This document shows, piece by piece, positions 40,312 to 48,061 of a stretch of DNA of 64,000 nucleotides. Source of the stretch: an uncultured Actinomycetes bacterium. GTDB taxonomy: Bacteria > Actinomycetota > Coriobacteriia > Coriobacteriales > Atopobiaceae. Under the pieces are notes generated by a model. The model was given only the letters and a program-made list of their open reading frames with translations, had not been told where the DNA came from and searched no databases. The translations under genes and the position numbers were made by a program. The stretch spans positions 1 to 64,000 of the forward strand of contig OMWB01000004.1 of assembly GCA_900314645.1 (NCBI GenBank), read 5' to 3'. Within the stretch, counting starts at the first letter, position 1; every line of letters starts with the position of its first letter.

Positions 40312-41381
40312 GCGCGCTCCTTTCCCTCGGCCGGATCGTCCATAGACCCAAAGCCGAGCCGCACGACCTCAGAGGCAAGGGCAACCGTGACACCGCCAAG
40401 TGTCCGGCGTCCCGAGAGCAGCTTTGCTCCTCCGGCGCAAGCCGCCCGCTCGCACACGTTGTCAACGCCCACCGTCTGGAGCACAAACGGCGACGACGAG
40501 AAGTTGCCGGAAACCGCGGCCAGCTCATCGGATGTGTAGGTCAGAAGTGGGACGTTGAGCCAGTCCGCCAACGTACGGAGACCCTCCTCGTCGGCCTTGA
40601 TGTCAATGGTCGCCAGCGCCGCAACCGCCTCGCGTGCCACGTGGGCGTGCGTGAGGCTCTCGTCAAGTGCCTCTGCCAAGGCGTCAACCGATGTCTGGCG
40701 CCTGCACCCCATGCCAACGGTCACCGTGCGCGGCACGAGCCTCAACGTATGCGCAAAGGGCCGCTGACCAAGGTCAAACGAGATCGAAATGCCCAGATCG
40801 CAGGCACCCTCACCGTCCCAGACCAGGCCCTCTGGGAGCTCACCAGCAATGGGCCAGTCGCTGCGCAGGCCAATGGTCGCGCCCGCCAATAGCTGGGCAG
40901 ACACCTGCTTTGCGGCCTCGCGGTCGCAAAGGGCGAGACCCTGTCGCACCGCCCACTCGTCCACCGCAAAGATGCCGTTGACGTCGGTAGCAGTCGTGAT
41001 GACGGGCTCGGCTCCACAGAGCGCGCCGACGGTTCGGGCTAAGGCGTTTGCGCCTCCCATATGGCCTGAGAGCAGGGCAATAGCGTGGCGTGCGGCCTCG
41101 TCTACACACACCACCGCAGGATCGCGCAGCTTGTCCTGAACGAAGGGTGCGATGGCGCGCACCGCGATGCCGCAGGCCGAGACAAAGACAAGCGCGTCGC
41201 ATGCGGCAAAGGACCCCGCCGTCCACGAGGAAAGGCTCTCGTACACGTGCACGCCTGACATCTTTGCAATCTGGGGTGGGCTGGCTACCTGCGCGTCATT
41301 GCCTTGGGCGCGCAGCCCCTCCGCCAGCGAGCACGCGAGGCCCATGCCTCGCTCCGTGAAGGCAACCATACCTATGCGCAT
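40308..41381 (-). CDS. cbiG: Cobalt-precorrin-5A hydrolase
   Basis: 357 residues. CbiG opens the delta-lactone of cobalt-precorrin-5A, releasing acetaldehyde. The N-terminal part has VFVSACGIAVRAIAPFVQDK and LLSGHMGGANALARTVG; the C-terminal part has TVGMGCRRQTSVDALAEAL, DEEGLRTLADWLNVPLLTY and VGVDNVCERAAC, all characteristic. ATG 41381 lies 10 bases inside the 3' end of cbiF. Confidence 0.95.
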   Translation of the reverse strand: MRIGMVAFTERGMGLACSLAEGLRAQGNDAQVASPPQIAKMSGVHVYESLSSWTAGSFAACDALVFVSACGIAVRAIAPFVQDKLRDPAVVCVDEAARHAIALLSGHMGGANALARTVGALCGAEPVITTATDVNGIFAVDEWAVRQGLALCDREAAKQVSAQLLAGATIGLRSDWPIAGELPEGLVWDGEGACDLGISISFDLGQRPFAHTLRLVPRTVTVGMGCRRQTSVDALAEALDESLTHAHVAREAVAALATIDIKADEEGLRTLADWLNVPLLTYTSDELAAVSGNFSSSPFVLQTVGVDNVCERAACAGGAKLLSGRRTLGGVTVALASEVVRLGFGSMDDPAEGKERA

Positions 41382-42142
41382 GTCGAGCCGCCTTTCGCGC
41401 TGCGATACCCGTGGCCGAAACCCGGATCGTACAGCTTGGATCGCTGCCCCGTTTTCGCGAGCACATCGCCAATCACGATCAGGGCCGTCTTGCTCACCTC
41501 ATGCTCGCGGGCGCACTCCGAAAGCGTCCCGACCGTGCACCGATACACGGCCTCGTCGGGCCAGGTGGCGCGATAGACAATCGCCGCCGGGGTGTCGGCC
41601 TCATAGCCACCGGCCAGCAACTCCTCCTGCACCTGGTCCAGGAGCCCTGCTGAGAGGAAGAGTGCCATGGTGGCCTGATGCGACGCCAGTAGCTGCAGCT
41701 GCTCCGCCTCGGGCACCGGCGTGCGGCCCTCCGCCCTTGTGATGATGAGCGACTGCGAGACGCCAGGCTGTGTCAGCTCGGTCCCGAGCACCGCGGCCGC
41801 CCCAAAGAGCGAAGACACCCCCGGCACCACGTCGTAGCTGATACCCAGACGGTCAAGCTCCACCATTTGCTCGGCGATGGCGCCGTAGAGGGCAGGGTCG
41901 CCCGTGTGCAGGCGGACGCAGTCCTTGCCCGCATCGTTCGCCTCGCGCATGACCTCAACGGTCTCTTCCAGCGTCATGCCAGCGGAGTCATGAATCTCGC
42001 AATACGGAGAGCACAGCGCAAGTACCTCGGGATTCACGAGCGAACCCGCATAGATGACCACATCCGCCATCGTGAGCAGGCGTGCGCCACGCACGGTGAT
42101 GAGGTCAGGCGCACCGGGACCCGCTCCCACAAAATGAATCAT
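41372..42142 (-). CDS. cbiF: Cobalt-precorrin-4 C11-methyltransferase
   Basis: 256 residues. MIHFVGAGPGAPDLITVRGA opens the tetrapyrrole methylase fold; YAGSLVNPEVLALC, VRLHTGDPALYGAIAEQM, VPGVSSLFGAAAVLGTEL and ALFLSAGLLDQV fit CbiF/CobM. It methylates C11. ATG 42142 overlaps the cbiD stop. Confidence 0.96.
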   Translation of the reverse strand: MIHFVGAGPGAPDLITVRGARLLTMADVVIYAGSLVNPEVLALCSPYCEIHDSAGMTLEETVEVMREANDAGKDCVRLHTGDPALYGAIAEQMVELDRLGISYDVVPGVSSLFGAAAVLGTELTQPGVSQSLIITRAEGRTPVPEAEQLQLLASHQATMALFLSAGLLDQVQEELLAGGYEADTPAAIVYRATWPDEAVYRCTVGTLSECAREHEVSKTALIVIGDVLAKTGQRSKLYDPGFGHGYRSAKGGSTCA

Positions 42143-43293
42143 CGCCCCTCCCCTTCTTTGGGTCGATGCCTTTCCATCAGCTCAGCCGCACCGCGCGAGG
42201 CTCCCAAGAGACCATGTTGCTTTGAGAAGACCACCACCTCGCTGCGCAGGCGCCCCGCCGCACGGTGGGCCACGTTTGCCTCGAGCCGTGCCGTCAGGGT
42301 GGCCATCGCCTTCTCCAGAAGGCCCCGCTCCGAGAGGATGTCGAGCATGGCGTCGGTAGTCGGCGCCTCCATGATGCGGGCGACGTCACTTGCCGAGGCC
42401 CCAGCCATCGCCGCGTGGGCAGCCATCGTCTCGGCACGGCCGTCTGCAACGCGTGAGTGCAGGTTCATGGCGCCGCCGGCAACCTTCGCGAGCTTGCCGA
42501 TGTGACCCACCAACAGGAGCGTCTCGAAGCCCAAAAGTGCGGCCTCGTCAATCGCCGCGCCAAGATAGTTCGAGCAACTCACGATGGACTCCTCAGCCAA
42601 GCCAAGCGTTTGGGTGGCAAAGTCGTGCCCATAGTTTCCCGGCACCAGCACCAAATCCGTTGCGCCCGATGCGCGCAGCACCTTGAGCTCCAGCTTTAGG
42701 GAAGCCACCAAGGCCTCCTCGCTCATGGGCCGCACGATGCCGCTCGTTCCCAAGACCGATATGCCTCCCTCGATGCCGAGGCGTGGGTTGAACGTGCGCT
42801 CGGCAAGCACAACACCGTCTGGGATGGAGATGGTCACAGCCAGCCCACCCGGGTACCCGTGGGCCTGTGCCGCGGCGCAGGCGGCCTCGCGTATCATGGC
42901 ACGGGGAACCGAGTTGATGGCAGCCGCGCCAATGGGTTGGTCAAGCCCGGGCTTGGTGACACGGCCTACGCCCACGCCGCCATCAATCACCACGTCAGAG
43001 CCCTCGCTCAGCGCCACCCGCGCCATGACGAGGACGCCGTCCGTGATGTCTGGGTCGTCCCCAGCGTCCTTTTGCACAGAGCAGACCGCCCATGTGTCAC
43101 CGCGGTCCGCCTCCTCAACCTCCACCACAACCTCAATGCCCGCAGGCGTGGATACGGTTACCGAGGGCACCGTAACGTCACCAAGAAGGAGCTCTGCGGC
43201 AGCACGCGTGGCCGCGGCAGCACAGGTGCCGGTGGTGTATCCACAGCGCAAGAGCTTGCCGCCCGCGCCTATGTAGCGCTCAAGCCTACGCAT
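42139..43293 (-). CDS. cbiD: Cobalt-precorrin-5B C1-methyltransferase
   Basis: 384 residues. CbiD methylates C1 in the anaerobic pathway. It begins with LRCGYTTGTCAAAATRAA, the hallmark of CbiD, and contains GVGRVTKPGLDQPIGAAAIN, TSGIVRPMSEEAL, VLVPGNYGHDFA and LLVGHIGKLAKVAGGAMNLHS. ATG 43293 overlaps the end of the upstream ABC ATPase gene by 8 bases, physically joining importer and biosynthesis genes in one transcript. Confidence 0.97.
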   Translation of the reverse strand: MRRLERYIGAGGKLLRCGYTTGTCAAAATRAAAELLLGDVTVPSVTVSTPAGIEVVVEVEEADRGDTWAVCSVQKDAGDDPDITDGVLVMARVALSEGSDVVIDGGVGVGRVTKPGLDQPIGAAAINSVPRAMIREAACAAAQAHGYPGGLAVTISIPDGVVLAERTFNPRLGIEGGISVLGTSGIVRPMSEEALVASLKLELKVLRASGATDLVLVPGNYGHDFATQTLGLAEESIVSCSNYLGAAIDEAALLGFETLLLVGHIGKLAKVAGGAMNLHSRVADGRAETMAAHAAMAGASASDVARIMEAPTTDAMLDILSERGLLEKAMATLTARLEANVAHRAAGRLRSEVVVFSKQHGLLGASRGAAELMERHRPKEGEGR

Positions 43294-44107
43294 CGATGTC
43301 CCTCTCAGCGCCTTGTGCTACACGCAGCGTAACATCACCCGTCAGGGCGTCGTAGGTGCCCGGCGTCAGGTCATAGAGGTCATCGATGACGGAGGGAACA
43401 AAGACCTGCTCAGGGGTGCCCTGTAAGGTGATCTGTCCCTCCTTGATGCACACGAGCCAATCTGAGACACGCCGAGCCAATGGCAGCTCGTGGAGCGTCA
43501 TGAGGATGCCGAGGCCTTGGTCGTGCGCGAGGTGGCGCAGCACCGAGAGAAGCTCGATCTGATAGCGCACGTCCAAATGACTGGTGGGCTCGTCCAAGAC
43601 TAGGAGACGGGGTTCCTGGCATACCGCGCGGGCAAGCAGCACCCGCTGGCGCTGCCCATCCGAAAGCTGCATGAAGTCGTGGTCGCGCAGGTCCCATACC
43701 TGCAGGAGCTCCATCGCCTCCCGTACTTTTTGGCGGTCTTGGGGCGTAGCGGCCCCCAACCTGCCTGTATACGGGTAGCGGCCCATCTCAACGATATCCG
43801 CGCAGGTCAGAAGCTCGGTACGCACACGATCGGTCAACATGACGGAGAGCTGTTGGGCACGTGTGCGCACCGATACCTGGCGCAGATCCTTGCCACAGAG
43901 CAGCACACACCCGCCGAGCTCAGCAAGCTGGCCCGCCAAGGTCTTGAGGATGGTGGACTTTCCCGCGCCGTTGGGACCGATGAGCGTGACCACCTGCCCA
44001 AGGCGGACCTGAAGCTGGATGTCACCAACCAGAACCTGTCCCTCATAGCCCACCGCAAGGCCGCGGGCCTCGATCAGTGCGTCATGCGCACCAGGTGCCT
44101 GCCACAT
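43286..44107 (-). CDS. ABC importer ATPase, FecE/BtuD type
   Basis: 273 residues. Walker A GPNGAGKST, signature LSDGQRQR, Walker B LLVLDEPTSHLD and H-loop LHELPLAR are intact. This subfamily energises uptake of siderophores, heme, vitamin B12 and other metal chelates. The C-terminal tail (about 230-273) carries a few extra residues typical of FecE proteins. Stop of the permease gene abuts its ATG. Placement directly before cbiD suggests corrinoid, cobalt-chelate or other tetrapyrrole uptake. Confidence 0.92.
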   Translation of the reverse strand: MWQAPGAHDALIEARGLAVGYEGQVLVGDIQLQVRLGQVVTLIGPNGAGKSTILKTLAGQLAELGGCVLLCGKDLRQVSVRTRAQQLSVMLTDRVRTELLTCADIVEMGRYPYTGRLGAATPQDRQKVREAMELLQVWDLRDHDFMQLSDGQRQRVLLARAVCQEPRLLVLDEPTSHLDVRYQIELLSVLRHLAHDQGLGILMTLHELPLARRVSDWLVCIKEGQITLQGTPEQVFVPSVIDDLYDLTPGTYDALTGDVTLRVAQGAERDIDA

Positions 44108-45181
44108 CTAACCCACCTGCCTTCTACGCCCCAAGAGCACCCAGATGACGACCGGCGCACCAAAGACGGCCGTCACCGTGGAGACTGACATCTCCACCGG
44201 GGCAAAGAGCGTGCGCGCGATGAGATCGCACAGAAGGCAGGCGACCGAGCCCGTCAGAAACGCCGCGGGAATCACCACCCGGGGCCTCGACGTCTTCAGG
44301 AGCCGCCGCGCCACATGCGGGACCGCAACGCCCACAAAGCTGATGGGACCCGCAAACGCCGTGACACATGAGGCAAGCACGCTGGAGATGATGATGACCG
44401 CGATGCGGAAGGCGCGCACGTTGACGCCCATGCTCTCGGCGTACGCCTCGCCCAGCTGATAGGCACCCAGCGGCTTGGCGAGCAGGTACGTGGCAGCAGA
44501 GCCCGCGGCCACCACGATTGCCATGAGCGCAACCTGACCGCCGTTGATTCCTGAGAAGCTGCCGAGCGACCAGTTGCGCAGGTTTGCGATGTTGGCGTCA
44601 CTCGCAAAGGTGATGAGGACATCGGTGGCCGCGCTGCACACATACCCGATCATCACGCCCACGATGACCAGTGTGGACGCCGAGCGCACCTTGCGCGACA
44701 CGGCGAGGACCGCGGCCATGGCGGCAAGCGAGCCGCAGAAGGCGGCGGCAAGGGACATCCAGGATGACATGACGCGCGTATCCCCCAGGATGAGAATCAT
44801 CACCACCGCAACGGCAAGCTTCGCACCGTTGGAAATGCCCAAGATGTAGGGGCCAGCGATGGGGTTGGCGAAGAGAGTCTGCAGCAGCAGGCCGGCAAGG
44901 CCCAATGCGCCACCCAGAAGGGCCGCCGCACAGAGTCTGGGCAGACGGATGTTCCAAATCACCTGATAGGCAGTTTCTCCCTGGAACTTGCCCATGAGGA
45001 TGGGCAGCATCTGTTCCACCGGAACGCTCACGGTGCCGATGCAGAGGTTAGCGACGAGCGCGATGGTCAGCAGGGCAATCAGGCCGCCAAACACGCAGAG
45101 CGCGCGGGTTGATCGCCCTGCGCCATAGGTCTCGGTAGCTTCGTCGCGACGAGCATCGCGCGTCATCTCGCGCGGGCTCAC
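44108..45181 (-). CDS. ABC importer permease, FecCD/BtuC family
   Basis: 357 residues with about ten hydrophobic helices. Typical BtuC/FecCD segments are RLPRLCAAALLGGALGLAGLLLQTLFANPIAGPYILGISNGA and a C-terminal GPISFVGVAVPHVARRL coupling region. It forms the channel for the adjacent ATPase and binding protein. ATG 45181 overlaps the stop of the binding-protein gene (ATGA). Confidence 0.94.
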   Translation of the reverse strand: MSPREMTRDARRDEATETYGAGRSTRALCVFGGLIALLTIALVANLCIGTVSVPVEQMLPILMGKFQGETAYQVIWNIRLPRLCAAALLGGALGLAGLLLQTLFANPIAGPYILGISNGAKLAVAVVMILILGDTRVMSSWMSLAAAFCGSLAAMAAVLAVSRKVRSASTLVIVGVMIGYVCSAATDVLITFASDANIANLRNWSLGSFSGINGGQVALMAIVVAAGSAATYLLAKPLGAYQLGEAYAESMGVNVRAFRIAVIIISSVLASCVTAFAGPISFVGVAVPHVARRLLKTSRPRVVIPAAFLTGSVACLLCDLIARTLFAPVEMSVSTVTAVFGAPVVIWVLLGRRRQVG

Positions 45182-46377
45182 GTCAACCGCCTTAGATAGA
45201 CCAGGCCCTCGTCTTGTCCCAAAAACGCGCGATGCATGTCGGAGATGATGGTACCTGCCTCAAGCATCTGCTGGTACATGTCCTGCTCGGTCACCCAGAC
45301 GTCTCCCGTCTGGACCGCCTTGAAGTCTGCGAACAGCTCGTTTTTGGACAGGAGGTCGTCCATCGTCGTGACGCCCCCATCAATCGACGAGTTGTAGATG
45401 AGCACGTCGGCGTCCTTTGCCGTGGCGTAGAACGTCTCCATCTGCACCGTCATGCTGCTTGAGCCCGTCTTCGCAGCGTCGAGATCATCAAAGGCGTAGG
45501 TGCCGCCTGCCTGGGCGATCATCTTGGTTACGTAGTCTCCCGGGCGACGCACCACTGCGGCGCCGTTGCTGTTGAGGTAGAAGAACGCCACCGTCTTGCC
45601 CGTGGATTCCTCACCCAAGGCGCTTACCTGATTCACCTGTTGCTCGAAAGCCTCGGCCGCCTGTTGCTCCTTGCCCAGAAGCACGCCATAGAGCCGCACC
45701 CACTCGGCACGGGCCAGGGGCTCGCTCTCGTAGCTGGAGAGTTCCACCAGCACGGGAATGCCCAGCTCCATGAGCTTCTCCCGCACTTCGGGGGTATGGT
45801 TGATCATGGTGCTCTCTACCGCAAGGCGCACCCCGCGCGAGATGAGCAGCTCGTAGTCCGGGGCGCGATACTTTCCCCCGTAGACGATGGTGCCGGCATC
45901 CATGGCCTCGCGCGCCGAAGCGATCGACCAGTCGTCGCGCTCGATGCCCGAGACTGTGATGGCGTCCAGCGATTCAAGCGCGTCAAAGAGGCACATGGTG
46001 TCGCTCGCGGCCAGGTACACATCTCCGATGGGCTGCTGCAGCACCACAATGTCTTCCGAGATACCTTGTGGCACCGGCATACCATCGGGAACCACGAGAT
46101 AGCGGTTACCGTCTGCAAGGCAGAGCAGGCGGTAACCGCCCTCAAAGGTGTCAACCGTAAAGCGCTTGGCGTAGAGGAGGCCGAGCGACTCCGTGACCTG
46201 CCAGCCGTTGCCCAGGTCAGGGTCGTGAAACCCCTCCACCAAGGTGGTGGGGCTCTGGTCCTCAGAGGAAGAGCCTGCCTGAGCACCGGGGGCCCTATGG
46301 CACGTGGTCATGACAAGGGCCAAGGCCAACGCGCACAGGACGATCGAGAGCGGATGCGGTCTCCTCACGCCAGTCAC
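45178..46377 (-). CDS. ABC importer substrate-binding protein, FecB/BtuF type
   Basis: 399 residues. N-terminal signal (LSIVLCALALALVMTTC) with a Cys that would be the lipid site; the lipobox is not ideal (Met-Thr-Thr-Cys). Two lobes joined by a long helix follow: first lobe around TVSGIERDDWSIASAREAM and IVYGGKYRAPDYELLIS, second around VAFFYLNSNGAAVVRRPGDYV and VLIYNSSIDGG. Glu residues for contacts with the permease are plausible but not assigned. GTG start at 46377 (46368 is an alternative). It follows the DGTY lipoprotein gene by 7 bases. Confidence 0.85.
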   Translation of the reverse strand: MTGVRRPHPLSIVLCALALALVMTTCHRAPGAQAGSSSEDQSPTTLVEGFHDPDLGNGWQVTESLGLLYAKRFTVDTFEGGYRLLCLADGNRYLVVPDGMPVPQGISEDIVVLQQPIGDVYLAASDTMCLFDALESLDAITVSGIERDDWSIASAREAMDAGTIVYGGKYRAPDYELLISRGVRLAVESTMINHTPEVREKLMELGIPVLVELSSYESEPLARAEWVRLYGVLLGKEQQAAEAFEQQVNQVSALGEESTGKTVAFFYLNSNGAAVVRRPGDYVTKMIAQAGGTYAFDDLDAAKTGSSSMTVQMETFYATAKDADVLIYNSSIDGGVTTMDDLLSKNELFADFKAVQTGDVWVTEQDMYQQMLEAGTIISDMHRAFLGQDEGLVYLRRLT

Positions 46378-46384
46378 CTATGCC

Positions 46385-46816
46385 CTATTCCGCCTCTGCG
46401 GGCGCGTGGAACACGATGGTGTGGTCGTACCACGTGTCCCTGCGCTGGCCAAAGGCGGCAATCGCAAGCTCCTCATCAAGCGCGGAGACGGGAATGTCGA
46501 AGGTGTACTTGCCCTCGTCATTCAGGTAGTAATCGTATACACCCTCAGTTGCGGCAGCGGCCTCCTCAGCCGTGCCGAAGTACAGCTTTGAGAAGCCCTC
46601 ACCTGGCAGCGAGAGCACAGCGTTGTAGGCCCCGTTCTCAACCTTCAGCTGGCATGATTCGCTGCGGAACATGCTCGAATCCGTCTCGGCCTCTATCTGG
46701 TAGGTCCCGTCGGCAAGGGCGCTCTTCTGAGCCGTGCCTCCGCAGCCCGTCACAAACAGAGCAACTCCCACACACAGAAGCATGCAGGCCACCAGTGCCA
46801 TCAGTCGTTTGCGCAT
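46385..46816 (-). CDS. Small lipoprotein with DGTY beta domain
   Basis: 143 residues. A Sec signal with lipobox FVTGC (Cys near 23) predicts lipid anchoring outside the membrane. The mature part begins after a short linker with DGTYQIEAETDSSMF and continues through LKVENGAYNAVLSLPG, LYFGTAEEAAAATEG, FDIPVSALDEEL and DHTIVFHAP. It parallels the domain of 30404-30958 in order (DGTY start, central G-x-A strand, F-x-P-x-x-A-x-DE, final TF/VF strand). Possibly a tetrapyrrole- or metal-binding accessory to the importer. GGAGG lies 5 bases before ATG 46816. Confidence 0.72.
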   Translation of the reverse strand: MRKRLMALVACMLLCVGVALFVTGCGGTAQKSALADGTYQIEAETDSSMFRSESCQLKVENGAYNAVLSLPGEGFSKLYFGTAEEAAAATEGVYDYYLNDEGKYTFDIPVSALDEELAIAAFGQRRDTWYDHTIVFHAPAEAE

Positions 46817-46860
46817 GGCAACCTCCTTCTCAGGCCAACCCTTCGTCACAACGGGCGTGA

Positions 46861-47769
46861 CTAGGCGCTCGCAATGGCGTCGGCCACGTGGCTGACGTAG
46901 ATCTCGTCAATGGTGTCGAGCTGACCCAGGCCCTCGATGACACATGTGACGTCGAAGCCCGCGGCCGTCATGACCGAGAAGAAGGACTCCGGATCCTCAG
47001 GGTCAGCCATGTCGTTATTGGCATGGTCGCCGGCAACCACCATCATGGGGCGCAGCACTGCCTTGGTGAAGCCAGCATCCTTGGCCGCGGTCACGACGTC
47101 GTCAAAGGTCGGCGTGGCCTCAACCGTGGCGACAAAGTAGTTGTTGTAGCCCAGATTATTGAAGACGCCCTGCATGGTGGCATAGATTGCGTTGGACTCG
47201 GCCTCGGTGCCGTGGCCCATCAGGCAGATGGCCGTGTTCTCGTCCTCATAGCGCTCCATCGCCGTCTTGATGGCCTCGGCAACGGCAATCTGGTCAGCCT
47301 CGGAGGCCAGCAGCGGCGCGCCAAGCACGCACTTGTCGAAGGAGGGGGCGTAGTTCTCGAGCGAGTCCTTGATGTCGTTGTACTCGAAGCCATCCATGAG
47401 GTGGGTCGGCTGGACGACGACCTCCTTCACGCCCTCGGCCACCAGCTTGTCCATGGCCTCCTCAAAGTTGTCGATATGACGGCCGGTGTCCTTCTCGATG
47501 TGGTCGATGATGATCTGAGCCGTAAAGGCACGACGGACGTCGTAGTCGGGATAGGCCTCGCGGATGTCGGACTCGATGGCGCCGATGGTGGCATGGCGGC
47601 TGCTTGCGTAGCTGGTGCCAAAGCTCACCACCAAGATGACCGGCTTGGGAGCCGCCGCAGCAGTCCCCTGCGTAGCTGCGGAGTTGCCCGCGCAGGCCGC
47701 AAGCAGCGCTGCGGAGCCCGCCATGGCGGAGGCGATGAACGAACGGCGTGATGTGGCGGTATCAAACAT
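46861..47769 (-). CDS. cbiK: Exported sirohydrochlorin cobaltochelatase (CbiK), Tat-type lipoprotein
   Basis: 302 residues. A CbiK-type chelatase with candidate metal ligands His-186 (LMGHGTEAE), Glu-217 (ATVEATP) and His-249 (VAGDHANND), and the family opening VILVVSFGTSYASSR at about residue 44. Unlike cytoplasmic CbiK, it carries a twin-arginine leader (SRRSFIAS) and lipobox LLAAC (Cys-26), so it should be anchored outside the membrane. A periplasmic CbiK is known in Desulfovibrio (recalled). An outside enzyme cannot easily feed the cytoplasmic pathway, so it may handle an imported metal tetrapyrrole. First gene after the cobalamin riboswitch. The ribosome site (AGGTAG) is weak, consistent with riboswitch control of translation. 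Confidence 0.88.
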   Translation of the reverse strand: MFDTATSRRSFIASAMAGSAALLAACAGNSAATQGTAAAAPKPVILVVSFGTSYASSRHATIGAIESDIREAYPDYDVRRAFTAQIIIDHIEKDTGRHIDNFEEAMDKLVAEGVKEVVVQPTHLMDGFEYNDIKDSLENYAPSFDKCVLGAPLLASEADQIAVAEAIKTAMERYEDENTAICLMGHGTEAESNAIYATMQGVFNNLGYNNYFVATVEATPTFDDVVTAAKDAGFTKAVLRPMMVVAGDHANNDMADPEDPESFFSVMTAAGFDVTCVIEGLGQLDTIDEIYVSHVADAIASA

Positions 47770-47834
47770 GTGACTACCTGCCCTTCTGGCCAAACGGCCG
47801 TCGTGAGGGCAGGCGGAACCAACAGGCATTTGCC

Positions 47835-47965
47835 TGCAGACAGGTCGCTGACCAGCACGTTATTGCTGGCACAGCGGGAAGCCATAAGTACAGCGACGAC
47901 TGATCCGGAGTTGAACCGGAATCCTTTCAGAAGGCCTTGCAGTTCGGTGACCGTACCCTCGGTTT
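47835..47965 (-). ncRNA. Cobalamin riboswitch upstream of cbiK
   Basis: On the minus strand the core reads aaaggattccggttcaact then ccggatcagtcgtcgctgta, matching the conserved cobalamin-aptamer junction (ATTCCGG...CTCCGG...CGCTGTA). Downstream comes a hairpin (ccagca pairing with tgctgg) and a B12-box-like cagcgacctgtctgc (47853-47836). A gcaggcaaatgcctg hairpin and the poor cbiK ribosome site follow as a likely expression platform. The 292-base gap 47770-48061 is otherwise filled by the galT terminator. Confidence 0.75.
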
Positions 47966-47997
47966 TTGTGGTCTCACCATGATAGCAGTAAGCGCAA

Positions 47998-48025
47998 GGA
48001 GTGGCATCACTGCGGATGCCACTCC
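47998..48025 (-). terminator. Hairpin after galT
   Basis: ggagtggcatc (47998-48008) pairs perfectly with gatgccactcc (48015-48025) around a 6-base loop, 37 bases after the galT stop. A weak T-rich tail (ttgcgctt) follows on the minus strand. Confidence 0.6.
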
Positions 48026-48061
48026 AAAACTGCCTAGAGCGCTATGTGCAGGAAAAGGCTC

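Noticed and set aside
47880..47980. tRNA-like segment (ccggttcaactccgg resembles a T-arm)
   Set aside because: No acceptor stem, D-arm or CCA context can be formed; the segment fits the cobalamin riboswitch core.
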